A stretch of DNA of 64,000 nucleotides from Ignatzschineria ureiclastica (GTDB lineage Bacteria > Pseudomonadota > Gammaproteobacteria > Cardiobacteriales > Wohlfahrtiimonadaceae): NCBI RefSeq assembly GCF_003121845.1, contig NZ_QEWQ01000001.1, forward strand, positions 614,381 to 678,380, in the 5' to 3' direction. Position 1 is the first letter of the stretch. Each line of letters opens with the position of its first letter. Position numbers and translations under genes: made by a program. Positions 1-10,555 of this stretch are shown here, piece after piece. The notes under the pieces are model-generated. The model was not told the DNA's origin. It saw nothing but the letters and a program-made list of their open reading frames with translations, and searched no databases.

Positions 1-590
1 CGTACACGTTTGGTAGGATCCGCTTTAATCTGCCAACCCACAGGTACATCTTTACGACGAAGTGGTCCAACGCGATGCGTTAAGGCAATCGCTGCAATCA
101 TTGCAACAAGAAGAATCAAGGCTGTTGCTTCAAAGGCATAGATATATTCCGTGTAGAGAATGACACCAAGCTCTTGAGCATTCGTTAATTCTGCCCCTTC
201 ACGAATAGATTCAACTCCACCTGCAAGCGCAAAGTTCTGAGTAATAAAGCTATCGCCCCCTAAAGTCACCACTAAAATCTCAGCAATAAAAACGATTGCA
301 ACCAATACCGCAACCGGTAGATATTTCACTAAGCCTTTTTTCATCATATCGTGAGGAATATCGAGCATCATCACCGCAAAGAGGAAGAAAACCATCACCG
401 CTCCACAGTAGATAATAATCAAGGCTAAAGCCAAGAACTCTGCTTGTAATAATAACCAACAGCAACTCACCATGACGAAAATCAGAACCAGGTGAAGTAC
501 TGATGTCATCGTATTCTTAGCGCTTACCACCCGAATAGCTGAATAGACGGTAATAAGTGCGAAGATATAAAATAAAATCTTAAATAACAT
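1..590 (-). CDS. nuoJ: NADH-quinone oxidoreductase subunit J, 3' end cut by window edge
   Basis: Membrane subunit of the proton-pumping arm of respiratory complex I. I translated the minus strand from an ATG at 588-590. The frame stays open for 196 codons to the window edge, starting MLFKILFYIFALITVYSAIR and running through several hydrophobic helices. One of these is the polar-interrupted segment FLALALIIIYCGAVMVFFLF, the pi-bulge helix typical of NuoJ. The stop codon lies outside the window. The gene starts 9 bp after the nuoI stop, so it is co-transcribed with nuoA-I. The family is usually near 170-220 residues, so only a short C-terminal part is likely to be missing. Confidence 0.9.
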   Translation of the reverse strand, partial: MLFKILFYIFALITVYSAIRVVSAKNTMTSVLHLVLIFVMVSCCWLLLQAEFLALALIIIYCGAVMVFFLFAVMMLDIPHDMMKKGLVKYLPVAVLVAIVFIAEILVVTLGGDSFITQNFALAGGVESIREGAELTNAQELGVILYTEYIYAFEATALILLVAMIAAIALTHRVGPLRRKDVPVGWQIKADPTKRV

Positions 591-599
591 CTTCTCCCC

Positions 600-1091
600 C
601 TAGTACAATTTAGAGTCAAGCGCGCGATCGGCTGCGATCTGTACTTCATACTTATCGCCGAGTGCTAGCAGAGTCTCTTTAGTGATGATATTTTCCCCTT
701 TCTCTTCCATGTGATATTCAAATACGCGAGTTAACACGATTGAATCTACAGGACAGGCCTGTTCACATAAACCACAGAAGATACATTTAAAAAGGTCAAT
801 ATCGTAACGCGTTGTTCGACGAGTGCCATCGCCACGCTCTTCTGTATCAATAGTAATTGCTAATGCAGGACAAACTGCTTCACACAATTTACAACCAATA
901 CAGCGCTCTTCCCCATTAGGATAACGGCGTAGTGCATGCAACCCACGAAAACGATTCGATTGTGGTGTTTTTTCAAACGGATACTCGATCGTAAATTTCG
1001 GTCTAAAGAAATAACGAAAGGTAATTCCTAAACCTTTACGCAATTCTCTTAACGTAAACGTTTCGTAAAATGATTTTAAATATTTAAACAT
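600..1091 (-). CDS. nuoI: NADH-quinone oxidoreductase subunit I (two 4Fe-4S clusters)
   Basis: Ferredoxin-like subunit of complex I that carries the N6a and N6b clusters on the electron path to quinone. The 163-residue product has the two expected four-cysteine motifs, [12 protein letters not shown] near residue 64 and [12 protein letters not shown] near residue 103. An N-terminal arm precedes them and anchors the protein to the membrane arm. Length is normal for the family. It lies between nuoH (21 bp upstream) and nuoJ (9 bp downstream) in the canonical order. Nothing looks unusual. Confidence 0.96.
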   Translation of the reverse strand: MFKYLKSFYETFTLRELRKGLGITFRYFFRPKFTIEYPFEKTPQSNRFRGLHALRRYPNGEERCIGCKLCEAVCPALAITIDTEERGDGTRRTTRYDIDLFKCIFCGLCEQACPVDSIVLTRVFEYHMEEKGENIITKETLLALGDKYEVQIAADRALDSKLY

Positions 1092-1112
1092 TGATTAGTC
1101 CTACCCTATTTC

Positions 1113-2165
1113 TTAAAACCATGGTTTTAAACCGATGCCATACATCACGAGTACTACCGCAATCCATACAAGTGCAATCGGAATAAAGAATTTCCAACCT
1201 AACCGCATAATCTGGTCATAACGATATCCCGGGAATGTTGCGCGAACCCAAACCATTGAGAAGAGGAAGAATGCCATCTTCAAAATCATCCAGAAAAGGC
1301 TATCTTGTGCCAAGAATGAGATCACTGGAATATTCTCAATCGCTTCAACCCCTGAGAGCGGTGCAAGCCAGCCACCAAAGAAGAGCAAGCTCATCAATGC
1401 AGACATTAAGATCATATTTGTATATTCAGCAAGGTAGAAAGTCACGAAGCCTGTTCCTGAATACTCAGTGAAGTAACCTGCAACAATTTCTGATTCCCCT
1501 TCTGTCACTTCAAATGGAGCACGGTTTAATTCCGCAAGACCGGCAATAAAGTAGATCACTGCCATTGGTAATAATGGAATAAAGTACCAATTAACTAACC
1601 CTAAGCTACCTGATTGCGATTTCACAATTTCAGAGAGATTCAAACTTCCTGAAATCATGACAACGGTAATCAACGCAAAACCAATCGCAAGCTCATAAGA
1701 GATCACTTGTGAGGCACTTCGGATCGCCCCGAACATGGCAAATTTAGAGTTTGATCCCCAACCACCAATCAATGATGAATAGACCCCTAAAGAAGTCATT
1801 GCAAGAATAAAGAGAATCCCTGAATCCATTGATGAACTGATCCAATTATCTTGGAAAGGAATCACTGCCCATACTGCAAAAGCCGTTGTTACAGCCACAA
1901 ATGGGGCGATTAAGAACATCGCCTTATTCGCAGCTGAAGGAATAATCCACTCTTTGAAGATCATCTTCATTAAGTCAGCAAAGGGTTGTAACAAACCTTT
2001 AGGACCCACACGATTTGGCCCTAAACGGATATGCATATATCCCAGAATTTTACGTTCTGCAAATGTTAAATACGCTACAGATAAAACGATCGGTAGAAAA
2101 ATCGCCAACGTCTTAAGTAGAGCCCAAACAAGCGGATAATGAATAATCGCCATGATGATATCCAT
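1113..2165 (-). CDS. nuoH: NADH-quinone oxidoreductase subunit H
   Basis: Membrane subunit of complex I that forms much of the quinone chamber and the start of the proton channel chain. The 350-residue, strongly hydrophobic product has about eight membrane helices. It contains the conserved AERKILGYMHIRLGPNRVGP stretch near residue 36 and the acidic loop FEVTEGESEIVAGYFTEYSG near residue 219, both diagnostic of NuoH. The start codon abuts the nuoG stop with no intergenic base, which suggests translational coupling. Length is typical. Confidence 0.96.
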   Translation of the reverse strand: MDIIMAIIHYPLVWALLKTLAIFLPIVLSVAYLTFAERKILGYMHIRLGPNRVGPKGLLQPFADLMKMIFKEWIIPSAANKAMFLIAPFVAVTTAFAVWAVIPFQDNWISSSMDSGILFILAMTSLGVYSSLIGGWGSNSKFAMFGAIRSASQVISYELAIGFALITVVMISGSLNLSEIVKSQSGSLGLVNWYFIPLLPMAVIYFIAGLAELNRAPFEVTEGESEIVAGYFTEYSGTGFVTFYLAEYTNMILMSALMSLLFFGGWLAPLSGVEAIENIPVISFLAQDSLFWMILKMAFFLFSMVWVRATFPGYRYDQIMRLGWKFFIPIALVWIAVVLVMYGIGLKPWF

Positions 2166-4496
2166 CTAATTTGCCCCCTTGATAAATTGATAAAAAGGTG
2201 TCTGCCCCGCATATTCTGTCGGAATTCGAACACATCCAGGCGCTACTTTTGTTGACACTCTAGAAGTGAAACGGCTCTCTTGATTTAAAATCGCCATTAC
2301 TTGCGCTTCATCACTGCTATTGTTAAATGCAATTCGTGCACGACTTGCTAAAGGCGTTTTTTGTAACGCTTCACCACGACGAACATAAGCATCCACTGAG
2401 TAGATTGAAGTCGTTGGAATCGCCATTAACCCTGCCTTTGGCACAGCTTGATAATTAAAGGCAATTGCCCCTTGAGTATTATCTGCTGCTGTTAATTGTG
2501 CTTCATGCGCCAAACGCCATTTTGCCAATACATCTTCAGAACTGATATACCCAAAGCCTGGCAATTCAAATTGATTACCAAGAACACGAAGAATCTTCCA
2601 AAGTGGACGAGCTTCTCCTTGTGGCATACTCGCTGCCTGCAGTGACTGTAAACGTCCTTCTAAGTTCACAAAACTCCCTGAACTCTCGGCCCAAGCAGCC
2701 GCAGGTAGAATGATATTGGCCAACGACTGTAGTGTTTTACTCGCAAACGGTGTAATCGCAACAACGGCTTCAGCAGATTTAAGTGCAGTGAGTACTTGCT
2801 CTGTTTCTACGAAGTCATGTTCAGGATCAATTGCGCCTACTAAAATATAAGCCTTGAGTGGTTTTGCAAGCATCGATGCAGTATTAAAACCATCCGTTGT
2901 AATCTGCGTTAACGCTGCACCAGAGCTATTTGCTCCCGCAGTAAAATAACCAAGACTTGCACCCGTTAAGCGTGCCAACTCAATACTTAATGCACGAATC
3001 GTTGCAAATTGTGGATGACTCATCGCCTCATCCCCAATCACAATCCACTCACGCTCGCCATTGAGTAACTGATCAGCAACGCGATCAACTAAGGCATTAT
3101 CCACCGCTGTATCTGCATGAATCTCCGCAAATTCTAGCGCTAATGGTTGCCCTTTAGCTGTAGCAACACGTTTTACGACAGCCATTAAAGTACCAACCCA
3201 ATCAAATGGGTGAGCAATTAATGAGGCATGCATTGAATGTAATTGATCCGCATCATAAGTCCCAAGACGAGAGACTTTCGCGCCATTTTTAACCGCATCT
3301 CTTAAACGAATGGCTAAAACAGGCACCTCCATGCGAGGATCGGCCCCTACTAAAAAGACCGAATCAAGCTGATTGATCTCTGTTAATTTAAGCCCTAATG
3401 AACGGAAAGCTGGCTCACTCTTTTCACCGCTAAAATCCCGTTGTTTCAAACGGTAATCAACATTTTTAAGATTTAACCCTGCTTTTAATTCACTAATTAA
3501 CTGAAGCTCTTCTACTGAAGCAAGCGGTGAAACAAAGACACCTACTTGATCAGAACCATATTTTTGAATCGCGCCTTCAATAACAAGCTTCGTTGCTTTA
3601 AGCGCATCAGCCCAATCTGCTTGTTCTAGCACACCTTGACCATTATCGATCAATGGGAAATGAGCTCGATCTGCACTAAATAGCGCTTCATAACTGAAAC
3701 GATCGCGGTCAGCAATCCAAGGTTCATTAATCTCATCATTACGACGAGATACCACTCTTGCTATTTTGCCACGTAATGTATGAATTTCAGTATTCGTACC
3801 AACACCATCATGAATCGAAATTGAATCATGATTCATATATTCCCAAGGACGCGCACCATATTTTGAAGGTTTAGCAGTTAATGCACCTACTGGGCAGATA
3901 TCGATGATATTCGCCGAGACTTCTGAAGCAAGTGCATGCTGAATATAAGTGGAGATTTCTAAACGATCTCCACGATCTAATCCACCTAGCTCACGCATTC
4001 CTGCAATCTCATCGCCATAACGTACGCAACGAGTACATTGAATACAACGATTCATAAAAGTCTCAACGAGTGGACCAATATCGCTTTTCGGGAAATGACG
4101 TTTCTCTTCAGTATAGATTGAGTGATTTTGCCCATATTCAGCAGAAAAATCTTGTAACTCACATTCACCACCTTGGTCACAAATCGGACAATCAAGTGGG
4201 TGATTGATTAGCAAGAATTCCATAATGGCTTTTTGTGCTGCTCGTGCTTTTTCACTTCTTGTACGAACAATCATGCCATCCATAATCGGCGTTGCACAAG
4301 CAGGTGCCGGCTTTGGCATCCGCTCAACATCGACTAAACACATCCGGCAACTTGCGGCAATCGATAGCTTATCATGGTAGCAAAAACGAGGAATGGTAAT
4401 CCCCTCCCGATCCGCAACCTCGATTAACATTGTGCCCGCAGGTGCTTGAAATTCCTTACCGTCAATATTTACGGTAAATATTTTTTCATTACTCAT
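2166..4496 (-). CDS. nuoG: NADH-quinone oxidoreductase subunit G (catalytic Fe-S chain)
   Basis: Large peripheral-arm subunit of complex I that relays electrons from NuoF. The N-terminus has a 2Fe-2S ferredoxin domain (CRMCLVDVE near residue 50). It is followed by the NADH dehydrogenase G motif CPICDQGGECELQDFS near 103 and by CIQCTRCVR near 150 with CPVGALTA near 201. The rest is a molybdopterin-oxidoreductase-like domain, as in all NuoG. At 776 residues it is clearly shorter than the roughly 900-residue enterobacterial form and matches the shorter type of many other proteobacteria. The ATG overlaps the nuoF stop by one base. Confidence 0.96.
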   Translation of the reverse strand: MSNEKIFTVNIDGKEFQAPAGTMLIEVADREGITIPRFCYHDKLSIAASCRMCLVDVERMPKPAPACATPIMDGMIVRTRSEKARAAQKAIMEFLLINHPLDCPICDQGGECELQDFSAEYGQNHSIYTEEKRHFPKSDIGPLVETFMNRCIQCTRCVRYGDEIAGMRELGGLDRGDRLEISTYIQHALASEVSANIIDICPVGALTAKPSKYGARPWEYMNHDSISIHDGVGTNTEIHTLRGKIARVVSRRNDEINEPWIADRDRFSYEALFSADRAHFPLIDNGQGVLEQADWADALKATKLVIEGAIQKYGSDQVGVFVSPLASVEELQLISELKAGLNLKNVDYRLKQRDFSGEKSEPAFRSLGLKLTEINQLDSVFLVGADPRMEVPVLAIRLRDAVKNGAKVSRLGTYDADQLHSMHASLIAHPFDWVGTLMAVVKRVATAKGQPLALEFAEIHADTAVDNALVDRVADQLLNGEREWIVIGDEAMSHPQFATIRALSIELARLTGASLGYFTAGANSSGAALTQITTDGFNTASMLAKPLKAYILVGAIDPEHDFVETEQVLTALKSAEAVVAITPFASKTLQSLANIILPAAAWAESSGSFVNLEGRLQSLQAASMPQGEARPLWKILRVLGNQFELPGFGYISSEDVLAKWRLAHEAQLTAADNTQGAIAFNYQAVPKAGLMAIPTTSIYSVDAYVRRGEALQKTPLASRARIAFNNSSDEAQVMAILNQESRFTSRVSTKVAPGCVRIPTEYAGQTPFYQFIKGAN

Positions 4497-5782
4497 TATT
4501 GGGCTCCCTCAATCATACTTCTCCCATGCTCAATATAGAATTTGAACTCTTCTGGGAAATGTTTAATAAAGCTTAAAATAGGCGTTGCAGCCGCATCACC
4601 TAAAGCGCAGATTGTACGACCGCCGATATTATTAGCCACATGAAGCAGTTTATCGAGATCTTCAGGACGACCTTGCCCCTCTAAAATACGCTCAACCACA
4701 CGATAGAGCCAACCTGTACCCTCGCGACATGGCGTACATTGACCACAAGATTCACTAAAATAGAAACTTGCAAGCGTCTTTAATACTTTAACCATGTCTG
4801 TTGTCTCATCCATCACGATCACAGCACCGGACCCCATCATTGAACCCGCTTTTTTCGCAATAGAATCATAATCCATGTTGGTTTCCATCATGATATGACC
4901 CGGAACAACAGGAACGGATGATCCTCCCGGGATAACGGCTTTAATCTTGCGACCTTTCCAGATACCACCGGCTAACTCTAATAGATCCTTGAAAGGTGTT
5001 CCCATTGGAATTTCATAATTTCCAGGTCTTTCAACATGACCTGAGATAGAGAAAATCTTCTGACCACCCGCACCAGGAATTCCATGATTCTTAAACCATT
5101 CTGGGCCATTTCTTAAAATACGACCCACCGATGAGAGTGATTCACAGTTATTGATTGTTGTTGGCTTACCATATAAACCGACAGCTGCAGGGAATGGTGG
5201 TTTAAAACGAGGTTGACCTTTCTTACCCTCTAAAGACTCTAGTAATGCCGTCTCTTCCCCACAGATATAAGCCCCCGCACCGAGCGCACCGTATAACTCA
5301 ACAGAAATACCAGTCCCTTGGATATTCTCCCCTAAAAGTCCTGCATCTCTAGCTTCTTGTACAGCGGCCTCAAAGCGTTTAAACGGCTCTTCACTAAACT
5401 CTCCACGCATGTAGTTGTAGCCTACTTTTGCGCCGATTGCATAAGCCGCAATCGCCATGCCTTCAACGAGGGCATGAGGATTATAGCGAAGAATATCTCT
5501 ATCCTTACAGGTGCCTGGCTCAGATTCATCTGAGTTACAAACAAGGTAACTGCTACCATCCGTGTTCTTCGGCATAAAGCTCCACTTCACACCCGTTGGG
5601 AAACCTGCCCCCCCACGACCGCGAAGTTCTGAAGCCTTCACCATCTCGATCACTTCTTCTTTCGAGAGTTCGCCTCTTAATATCTTCTTCCACCCATCGT
5701 AGCCACCTAAGCTCATGTAGGTCTCAATCGACCAAGGCTTATCGTGCCCGAGAGTGAAGTAACAAACTTCATTTCTAACCAT
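4496..5782 (-). CDS. nuoF: NADH-quinone oxidoreductase subunit F (NADH/FMN site)
   Basis: Subunit that oxidises NADH through FMN and the N3 4Fe-4S cluster in the peripheral arm. Visible motifs are the nucleotide-binding [15 protein letters not shown] near residue 54, the FMN loop with [19 protein letters not shown] near 168, and the cluster motif [15 protein letters not shown] near 344. The 428-residue length is standard. The stop overlaps the nuoG start and the start overlaps the nuoE stop, each in a TAATG arrangement. Expression of E, F and G is therefore probably coupled. Confidence 0.97.
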   Translation of the reverse strand: MVRNEVCYFTLGHDKPWSIETYMSLGGYDGWKKILRGELSKEEVIEMVKASELRGRGGAGFPTGVKWSFMPKNTDGSSYLVCNSDESEPGTCKDRDILRYNPHALVEGMAIAAYAIGAKVGYNYMRGEFSEEPFKRFEAAVQEARDAGLLGENIQGTGISVELYGALGAGAYICGEETALLESLEGKKGQPRFKPPFPAAVGLYGKPTTINNCESLSSVGRILRNGPEWFKNHGIPGAGGQKIFSISGHVERPGNYEIPMGTPFKDLLELAGGIWKGRKIKAVIPGGSSVPVVPGHIMMETNMDYDSIAKKAGSMMGSGAVIVMDETTDMVKVLKTLASFYFSESCGQCTPCREGTGWLYRVVERILEGQGRPEDLDKLLHVANNIGGRTICALGDAAATPILSFIKHFPEEFKFYIEHGRSMIEGAQ

Positions 5783-6303
5783 TAGTTTGCCTCTTTCTTA
5801 TCTGCTCTTGATTCGATACGATCGAGAATTTCATCAATTTTCTCAATCGTTAAATTCTCATGGTACACATGATTAATTAAAGCTGCGGGTGCTGCCGTAC
5901 ATGCGGCAAGGCATTCATCCTCTTTCTTCAACGAAAAAAGACCGTCAGGTGTTGATTCCCCGGCCTTAATACCTAAACGGTTTTCCACGTGTGCTAGGAT
6001 CTCTTCGGCGCCACGAAGCATACAAGAGATATTAGTACAGATAAGAAGGGCATTCTTACCACATGGTTTCAATTCAAAGTTGGAATAAAACGAGGCTACC
6101 TCATATACCGCAATCGGCGGCAACTCAAGATAATCAGCAATGGCATCCATCAATTCTGTTGTTAAATAACCGCCATTTTCATGCTGAACTTCACGCAGTG
6201 CAGCAAGCAGTGCAGATTGCTTCCGGTCTTCCGGGAAGCGCGCTAGCCAGCGATCAATCTCTGCTCTCGCATGGCTACTTAAAATGCTTTCTCTATTTTT
6301 CAT
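5782..6303 (-). CDS. nuoE: NADH-quinone oxidoreductase subunit E (2Fe-2S)
   Basis: Thioredoxin-fold subunit that holds the N1a 2Fe-2S cluster next to NuoF. The ligands are visible as CTNISC near residue 88 and the CLAAC segment near 133. I chose the ATG at 6301-6303 (MKNRESIL, 173 residues). The frame is open back to a TTG at 6354, but that would overlap nuoD by 20 bp and add residues with no family resemblance. An AGAG stands about 8 bases before the chosen ATG, a weak but acceptable ribosome site. The gap from nuoD is then 31 bp. Confidence 0.93.
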   Translation of the reverse strand: MKNRESILSSHARAEIDRWLARFPEDRKQSALLAALREVQHENGGYLTTELMDAIADYLELPPIAVYEVASFYSNFELKPCGKNALLICTNISCMLRGAEEILAHVENRLGIKAGESTPDGLFSLKKEDECLAACTAAPAALINHVYHENLTIEKIDEILDRIESRADKKEAN

Positions 6304-6334
6304 TTTCGCTACTCTATTTCTGTCGTTCGTAAAA

Positions 6335-7594
6335 TTAGCGGTCGATGTCCCCAAACACTAAGTCTTGTGTTCCGATAATCGCAACTAAGTCAGATAACAT
6401 GTGACGGTGCACCATCTCTTCGGTGGCCGAAATATGGGAGAATCCAGGCGCTCTCAACTTAACACGATAAGGTTTATTCGCCCCATCTGATACTAAATAA
6501 ACACCAAACTCACCCTTAGGATGCTCAATCGCAGCATAGGCTTCACCCTCAGGCACACAAAAACCTTCTGTAAAGACTTTAAATTGCTGAATCAGAGATT
6601 CCATTCCCTCTTTAACATCGCGTCTTTGTGGAATTGTTACACGACTATCTTCCGCCATTACTGGCCCTTTGTTCTCACGAAGCCAAGCAATACATTGCTT
6701 CATAATATGTGCTGATTGCACCATCTCTTCTAAACGAACTAAGAAACGATCATAACAATCACCATTTACGCCAACAGGCACTTCAAAATCAAGCTGATCG
6801 TAAACTGAATAGGGTTGTGTTTTACGTAGATCCCAAGCAACACCTGAACCACGAAGCATAGGCCCTGTAAAGCCTAGTTCGATCGCGCGCTCTGCAGAGA
6901 CAACACCAATACCGACAACACGACCTTTCCAAATACGGTTTCCTACAAGAAGGTCCCGATACTCTTTCATGTTTTGATTGACAAAACGGTCACAGAAATC
7001 TTCTAAGAAGTCTAATACATCTCCTTGACGTGCCGCATTGATCCGTTCAAGTTTCTTTTTCGATCTGAACTTACTCGGCTCATATTTAGGCATCTGGTTT
7101 GGTAGATCTTTCGCAACGCCGCCCACACGATAGTAGAATGGGTGAATACGTGCGCCGGTAATTGCCTCTTGCGCATCGTAAAGTTCTTCACGATCACGGA
7201 AACAGTAGAGGAGCATCGCCATCGCACCTAAGTCATGACCATGTGAACCGAGCCACATTAAATGGTTCATGATACGTGTTGCTTCATCCATTAACACCCG
7301 GATATATTGTGCTCGAATAGGTACTTCGATACCGAGTAACTTCTCAACCGCTAATACAAAAGCATGCTCATTATTAAGACATGAACAGTAGTCTAAGCGA
7401 TCTAAGTAACCAATGGATTGCGTATAAGGTTTCGCTTCCATTAATTTCTCAGTACCACGATGAAGCAAACCTACATGCACATCGGCACGCTCAACAGTTT
7501 CCCCACGTAGCTCAAGAATCAAACGCATTACACCATGCGCTGCTGGATGCTGTGGTCCAAAGTTAATCGTATAATTTTCAATATTAGTTGTCAT
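6335..7594 (-). CDS. nuoD: NADH-quinone oxidoreductase subunit D
   Basis: Quinone-binding subunit of the complex I hydrophilic arm, related to the large subunit of NiFe hydrogenase. The 419-residue product begins with the conserved block [19 protein letters not shown], which contributes the quinone-site histidine. It ends with the highly conserved VFGDIDR. It is separate from nuoC, unlike the fused nuoCD of Escherichia coli, and starts 7 bp after the nuoC stop. Confidence 0.97.
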   Translation of the reverse strand: MTTNIENYTINFGPQHPAAHGVMRLILELRGETVERADVHVGLLHRGTEKLMEAKPYTQSIGYLDRLDYCSCLNNEHAFVLAVEKLLGIEVPIRAQYIRVLMDEATRIMNHLMWLGSHGHDLGAMAMLLYCFRDREELYDAQEAITGARIHPFYYRVGGVAKDLPNQMPKYEPSKFRSKKKLERINAARQGDVLDFLEDFCDRFVNQNMKEYRDLLVGNRIWKGRVVGIGVVSAERAIELGFTGPMLRGSGVAWDLRKTQPYSVYDQLDFEVPVGVNGDCYDRFLVRLEEMVQSAHIMKQCIAWLRENKGPVMAEDSRVTIPQRRDVKEGMESLIQQFKVFTEGFCVPEGEAYAAIEHPKGEFGVYLVSDGANKPYRVKLRAPGFSHISATEEMVHRHMLSDLVAIIGTQDLVFGDIDR

Positions 7595-7601
7595 AACTCT
7601 C

Positions 7602-8300
7602 CTACCCCTTACGAATCATTCGTGGAATATTGACACGCGATTCAATCGAAACGGGTTGATACACCACTCTGCGCAGTTCTTCATCATAGATCACTTCTAC
7701 ATTCCCAGTTAAAGGGAAATCTTTACGAAGTGGATGACCGATAAAACCATAGTCAGAGAGAATACGACGTAAATCAGGATGATTTCTAAAAGCGATGCCA
7801 AACATGTCAAAGGTTTCCCGCTCAAACCAGTTTGCGCCAGCCCAAATATCCGAAACAGAATCCACCATCGGGATCGTGTTATTTTGCTCGCCATCAAGAT
7901 AGGTCTTTACACGTAAACGCGCATTATGCGTCAACGACAATAGCTGATAGACAACCGCAAAACGCTCTGTCATTGATTTTTTATGGGCTGTTTTTTCTAA
8001 TTGTGTACCGGCTCTACCTACGGCTTGCGGCGTTGTACCACGACTAAAGCCATGATTAGAAGCCTCTACATCCCATTCGGTTAGTCCATATGCGGCATAG
8101 TCGACGCCCGTAATATCTGTCATCTGCTCAAACTTAAGTTCATCATGGTGACGAAGTGTTTCCATCACGGAATGAACTGTATCGGGGGCGATTGTAATAG
8201 TCACTTCACCGACATGTAGCACTGACTTGAGAATTTTATCCCCAAGAATTGTTGTTAACGTTTCTAACAATTCTTCCGGATTTCTAATAAATCTTGCCAT
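7602..8300 (-). CDS. nuoC: NADH-quinone oxidoreductase subunit C
   Basis: Structural subunit of the complex I connecting module. The 232-residue product contains the signature block around [20 protein letters not shown] near residue 155, followed by the [20 protein letters not shown] stretch and a short Pro/Arg-rich end. Residues about 67-105 form a longer loop than in the shortest homologues. The gene sits between nuoB (7 bp gap) and nuoD (7 bp gap) and is an independent open frame, not fused to nuoD. Confidence 0.96.
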   Translation of the reverse strand: MARFIRNPEELLETLTTILGDKILKSVLHVGEVTITIAPDTVHSVMETLRHHDELKFEQMTDITGVDYAAYGLTEWDVEASNHGFSRGTTPQAVGRAGTQLEKTAHKKSMTERFAVVYQLLSLTHNARLRVKTYLDGEQNNTIPMVDSVSDIWAGANWFERETFDMFGIAFRNHPDLRRILSDYGFIGHPLRKDFPLTGNVEVIYDEELRRVVYQPVSIESRVNIPRMIRKG

Positions 8301-8307
8301 TTCTCAC

Positions 8308-8793
8308 CTACCCTAATCTTGCAATAGTACTGGTACGTTTGATCTTTTCATGAAGACGTAAGATCCCGAACATCAATGCTTCAGCAGTAGGCGGACAACC
8401 TGGCACGTAGACATCTACCGGCACCACTCGATCTGAGCCACGTACAACAGAGTAAGAGTAATGGTAATATCCTCCACCGTTGGCACAAGAACCCATGGAG
8501 ATCACCCATTTTGGTTCTGGCATCTGATCGTAAACTTTACGAAGCGGAATCGCCATCTTGTTGGTTAATGTCCCTGCAATAATCATTAAATCTGCTTGTC
8601 TTGGAGAAGCCCTAAATACAGCACCACCATAACGGTCTAAGTCATATCGTGCGGCGCCGACATGCATCATCTCCAATGCACAACAAGCAAGTCCAAACGT
8701 GACCGGCCATAGCGACCCGGTACGCGCCCAGTTAATTGCTGAATCGAGGGTGGTTGTAATAAACCCCTCTTCTAATCTAGCTTCTAATCCCAT
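8308..8793 (-). CDS. nuoB: NADH-quinone oxidoreductase subunit B (cluster N2)
   Basis: Subunit that carries the terminal 4Fe-4S cluster N2, which reduces quinone. The tandem-cysteine motif [10 protein letters not shown] near residue 35, [16 protein letters not shown] near 100 and [16 protein letters not shown] near 128 provide all the expected ligands. The 161-residue length is normal. Its start overlaps the nuoA end by 10 bp, consistent with translational coupling. Confidence 0.97.
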   Translation of the reverse strand: MGLEARLEEGFITTTLDSAINWARTGSLWPVTFGLACCALEMMHVGAARYDLDRYGGAVFRASPRQADLMIIAGTLTNKMAIPLRKVYDQMPEPKWVISMGSCANGGGYYHYSYSVVRGSDRVVPVDVYVPGCPPTAEALMFGILRLHEKIKRTSTIARLG

Positions 8794-9137
8794 TCAAGTG
8801 CCCCTTTCTTCCACTCATACGCAAAACCAACCGTCAATAAAACGAGAAAAACTACCACAGCCATAATACCGGGTAGTCCTATCATTTTAAGTGCTGTTGC
8901 CCAAGGAATGAGGAAGATTAACTCTAAGTCAAAAACAATAAAAAGAATTGCGACGAGAAAGAATCGGACATCAAACTTCATTCGGGCATCTTCAAACGCC
9001 TCGAATCCGCTTTCATATGGAGATAGCTTTTCAGCATTAGGTTGACTTGGCGACAAGAAATAACCAAGGCCAACAAGAATGCCGGCAAAGGCAATACTGA
9101 AGCCTACAAAGACTGCTACAGGAAGATATTCCATCAT
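8784..9137 (-). CDS. nuoA: NADH-quinone oxidoreductase subunit A, first gene of the operon
   Basis: Small membrane subunit of complex I with three helices. The 117-residue product contains the conserved loop [25 protein letters not shown] (residues about 40-64), typical of NuoA, with the acidic and Arg residues in place. A strong GGAGGA ribosome site lies 9 bases before the first of two consecutive ATG codons; the second is three bases downstream. This is the promoter-proximal gene. Upstream is a 197-bp region shared with the divergent M20 gene. Confidence 0.95.
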   Translation of the reverse strand: MMEYLPVAVFVGFSIAFAGILVGLGYFLSPSQPNAEKLSPYESGFEAFEDARMKFDVRFFLVAILFIVFDLELIFLIPWATALKMIGLPGIMAVVVFLVLLTVGFAYEWKKGALEWD

Positions 9138-9334
9138 AGCTCATTTTCCTCCAAGACTCTGATTTTCATCATAAATTGATATAAACAAGTGCGAGGCCTA
9201 TTCAGGGATCCCCCGAATAGACTTCTAAACTCTGACATGAAATTGTATCCTAAGGGTTCTATACTAATGGATTAAACGATAAAATTAAAGTCTATACCGA
9301 ATTTAAACCTGTCACTTCCAAAGGGCAATAATCA
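9138..9334. promoter_or_regulatory. Divergent control region nuoA / M20 amidohydrolase
   Basis: This 197-bp space must hold the promoters of the nuo operon (leftward) and the M20 gene (rightward). A GC-rich hairpin at 9198-9220 (CTATTC...GAATAG with an inner GGG/CCC) would lie in the nuo leader if transcription starts further right. I see no convincing -35/-10 pair and no perfect FNR or ArcA site. Confidence 0.4.
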
Positions 9335-10555
9335 ATGCTGACACATATTGTGCAAAATCCTGACTCACCGCTCATTCAATTCTTGCAAAAACATGATGAA
9401 ACTTTCCGGCAGTTGCGCCAATCATTTCATGCGCACCCCGAACTCTCTCGGCAAGAATTTAAAACCGCTGACAAAATTGAAGCACTATTACAGTCTTGGG
9501 GTATTAAAACAGAGAGGCTCTCAACCACTGGGGTGATCGGCATTTTACAAAAAGGGGATTATCAGAAGGGGAAACGCATTGGGCTACGCGCCGATATTGA
9601 TGCCCTACCCATCACTGAAGCGACTGATCTTCCTTATAGCTCAAACAATAGTGGCACTATGCATGCTTGTGGTCATGATGGCCATATGACCATGCTCTTA
9701 GCCGCAGCCCATTATCTTGCATTAGAAGCAGAATTTGATGGCACAATCATCTTTATATTCCAACCGGATGAAGAGGATCAAGCTGGCGCTCGCACCATGG
9801 TTAATGATGGATTATTTGAAAAATTTCCGGTAGATGCGGTCTATGCGATCCACAATTATCCCGGCGCAAAACAGGGTGAAATTCTCATTAAAAAAGGTCC
9901 ACAAATGGCCGGCACTTGTGAAGTGCATATTGATGTTTTCTCTAAAGGCGGTCATGCGGCGCACCCCTATCAAACGGTCGATAGCGTCTTAGTCGCATCA
10001 GAAATAGTCGTTGGCTTACAATCGATTATATCGCGTAATATCTCTGGGCTCGATTCTGCCGTTATTACCATTGGCGCAATCCATGGCGGACATGCGAATA
10101 ACGTCATTCCCAACAAAGTCTCGCTACTCGGAACGTTACGTTATTTTGATCTTAAAGTAAGAGACCTGATTAAAGGACGAATCAAGGCTCTAGCCGAAGG
10201 AATCTGTAGTGCATATGGCGCAACCTGTGAAGTACGATTAATTGATGGTTATATTCCCACGATTAATCATGATAAAGAAACAGATATTGCTATTGAAGCG
10301 ATCGAAAAGCTGATACAACCACAACATATCCACTACGACAAAAAGCCTTCAATGGGTGCAGAAGATTTCGGTTTTATGCTCCAAGAATGTCCCGGCGCTT
10401 ACTTTTATATCGGCAATGATACTCACGAACAACATGAGAATGCTGAACTAATAGGCCTGCATACAGAACAATATGATTTCAATGACAACAATATCTTAAT
10501 TGGCGGCGCAACCTGGGCCAATCTAGCGCTCCATTTTTTAAAAAATAGAGAATAG
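9335..10555 (+). CDS. M20-family metal-dependent amidohydrolase (hippurate hydrolase-like)
   Basis: Predicted cytoplasmic zinc or manganese amidohydrolase or carboxypeptidase of the M20D type. This group includes hippurate hydrolase, N-acyl-amino-acid hydrolases and N-acetyl-diaminopimelate deacetylases. Metal and catalytic motifs are intact: LRADIDALPI near residue 87, MHACGHDGHMTM near 109, the glutamate pair PDEEDQAGARTM near 141 and HNYPGAKQGE near 173. The dimerisation insert starts around 192 (VHIDVFSKGGHAAHP). The 406-residue length is typical. The ribosome site is weak. Substrate cannot be told from sequence. It is a single gene, divergent from nuo, followed by a 358-bp gap before proS. 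Confidence 0.85.
   Translation: MLTHIVQNPDSPLIQFLQKHDETFRQLRQSFHAHPELSRQEFKTADKIEALLQSWGIKTERLSTTGVIGILQKGDYQKGKRIGLRADIDALPITEATDLPYSSNNSGTMHACGHDGHMTMLLAAAHYLALEAEFDGTIIFIFQPDEEDQAGARTMVNDGLFEKFPVDAVYAIHNYPGAKQGEILIKKGPQMAGTCEVHIDVFSKGGHAAHPYQTVDSVLVASEIVVGLQSIISRNISGLDSAVITIGAIHGGHANNVIPNKVSLLGTLRYFDLKVRDLIKGRIKALAEGICSAYGATCEVRLIDGYIPTINHDKETDIAIEAIEKLIQPQHIHYDKKPSMGAEDFGFMLQECPGAYFYIGNDTHEQHENAELIGLHTEQYDFNDNNILIGGATWANLALHFLKNRE

Noticed and set aside
1235-2139. Open frames on the plus strand inside nuoH
   Set aside because: They lie fully within a well-supported minus-strand gene, have no ribosome sites and encode low-complexity basic peptides; they are shadows.
9172-9186. TTGATATAAACAA in the nuo control region as an FNR site
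   Set aside because: Only the first half matches the consensus; the second half has three mismatches.
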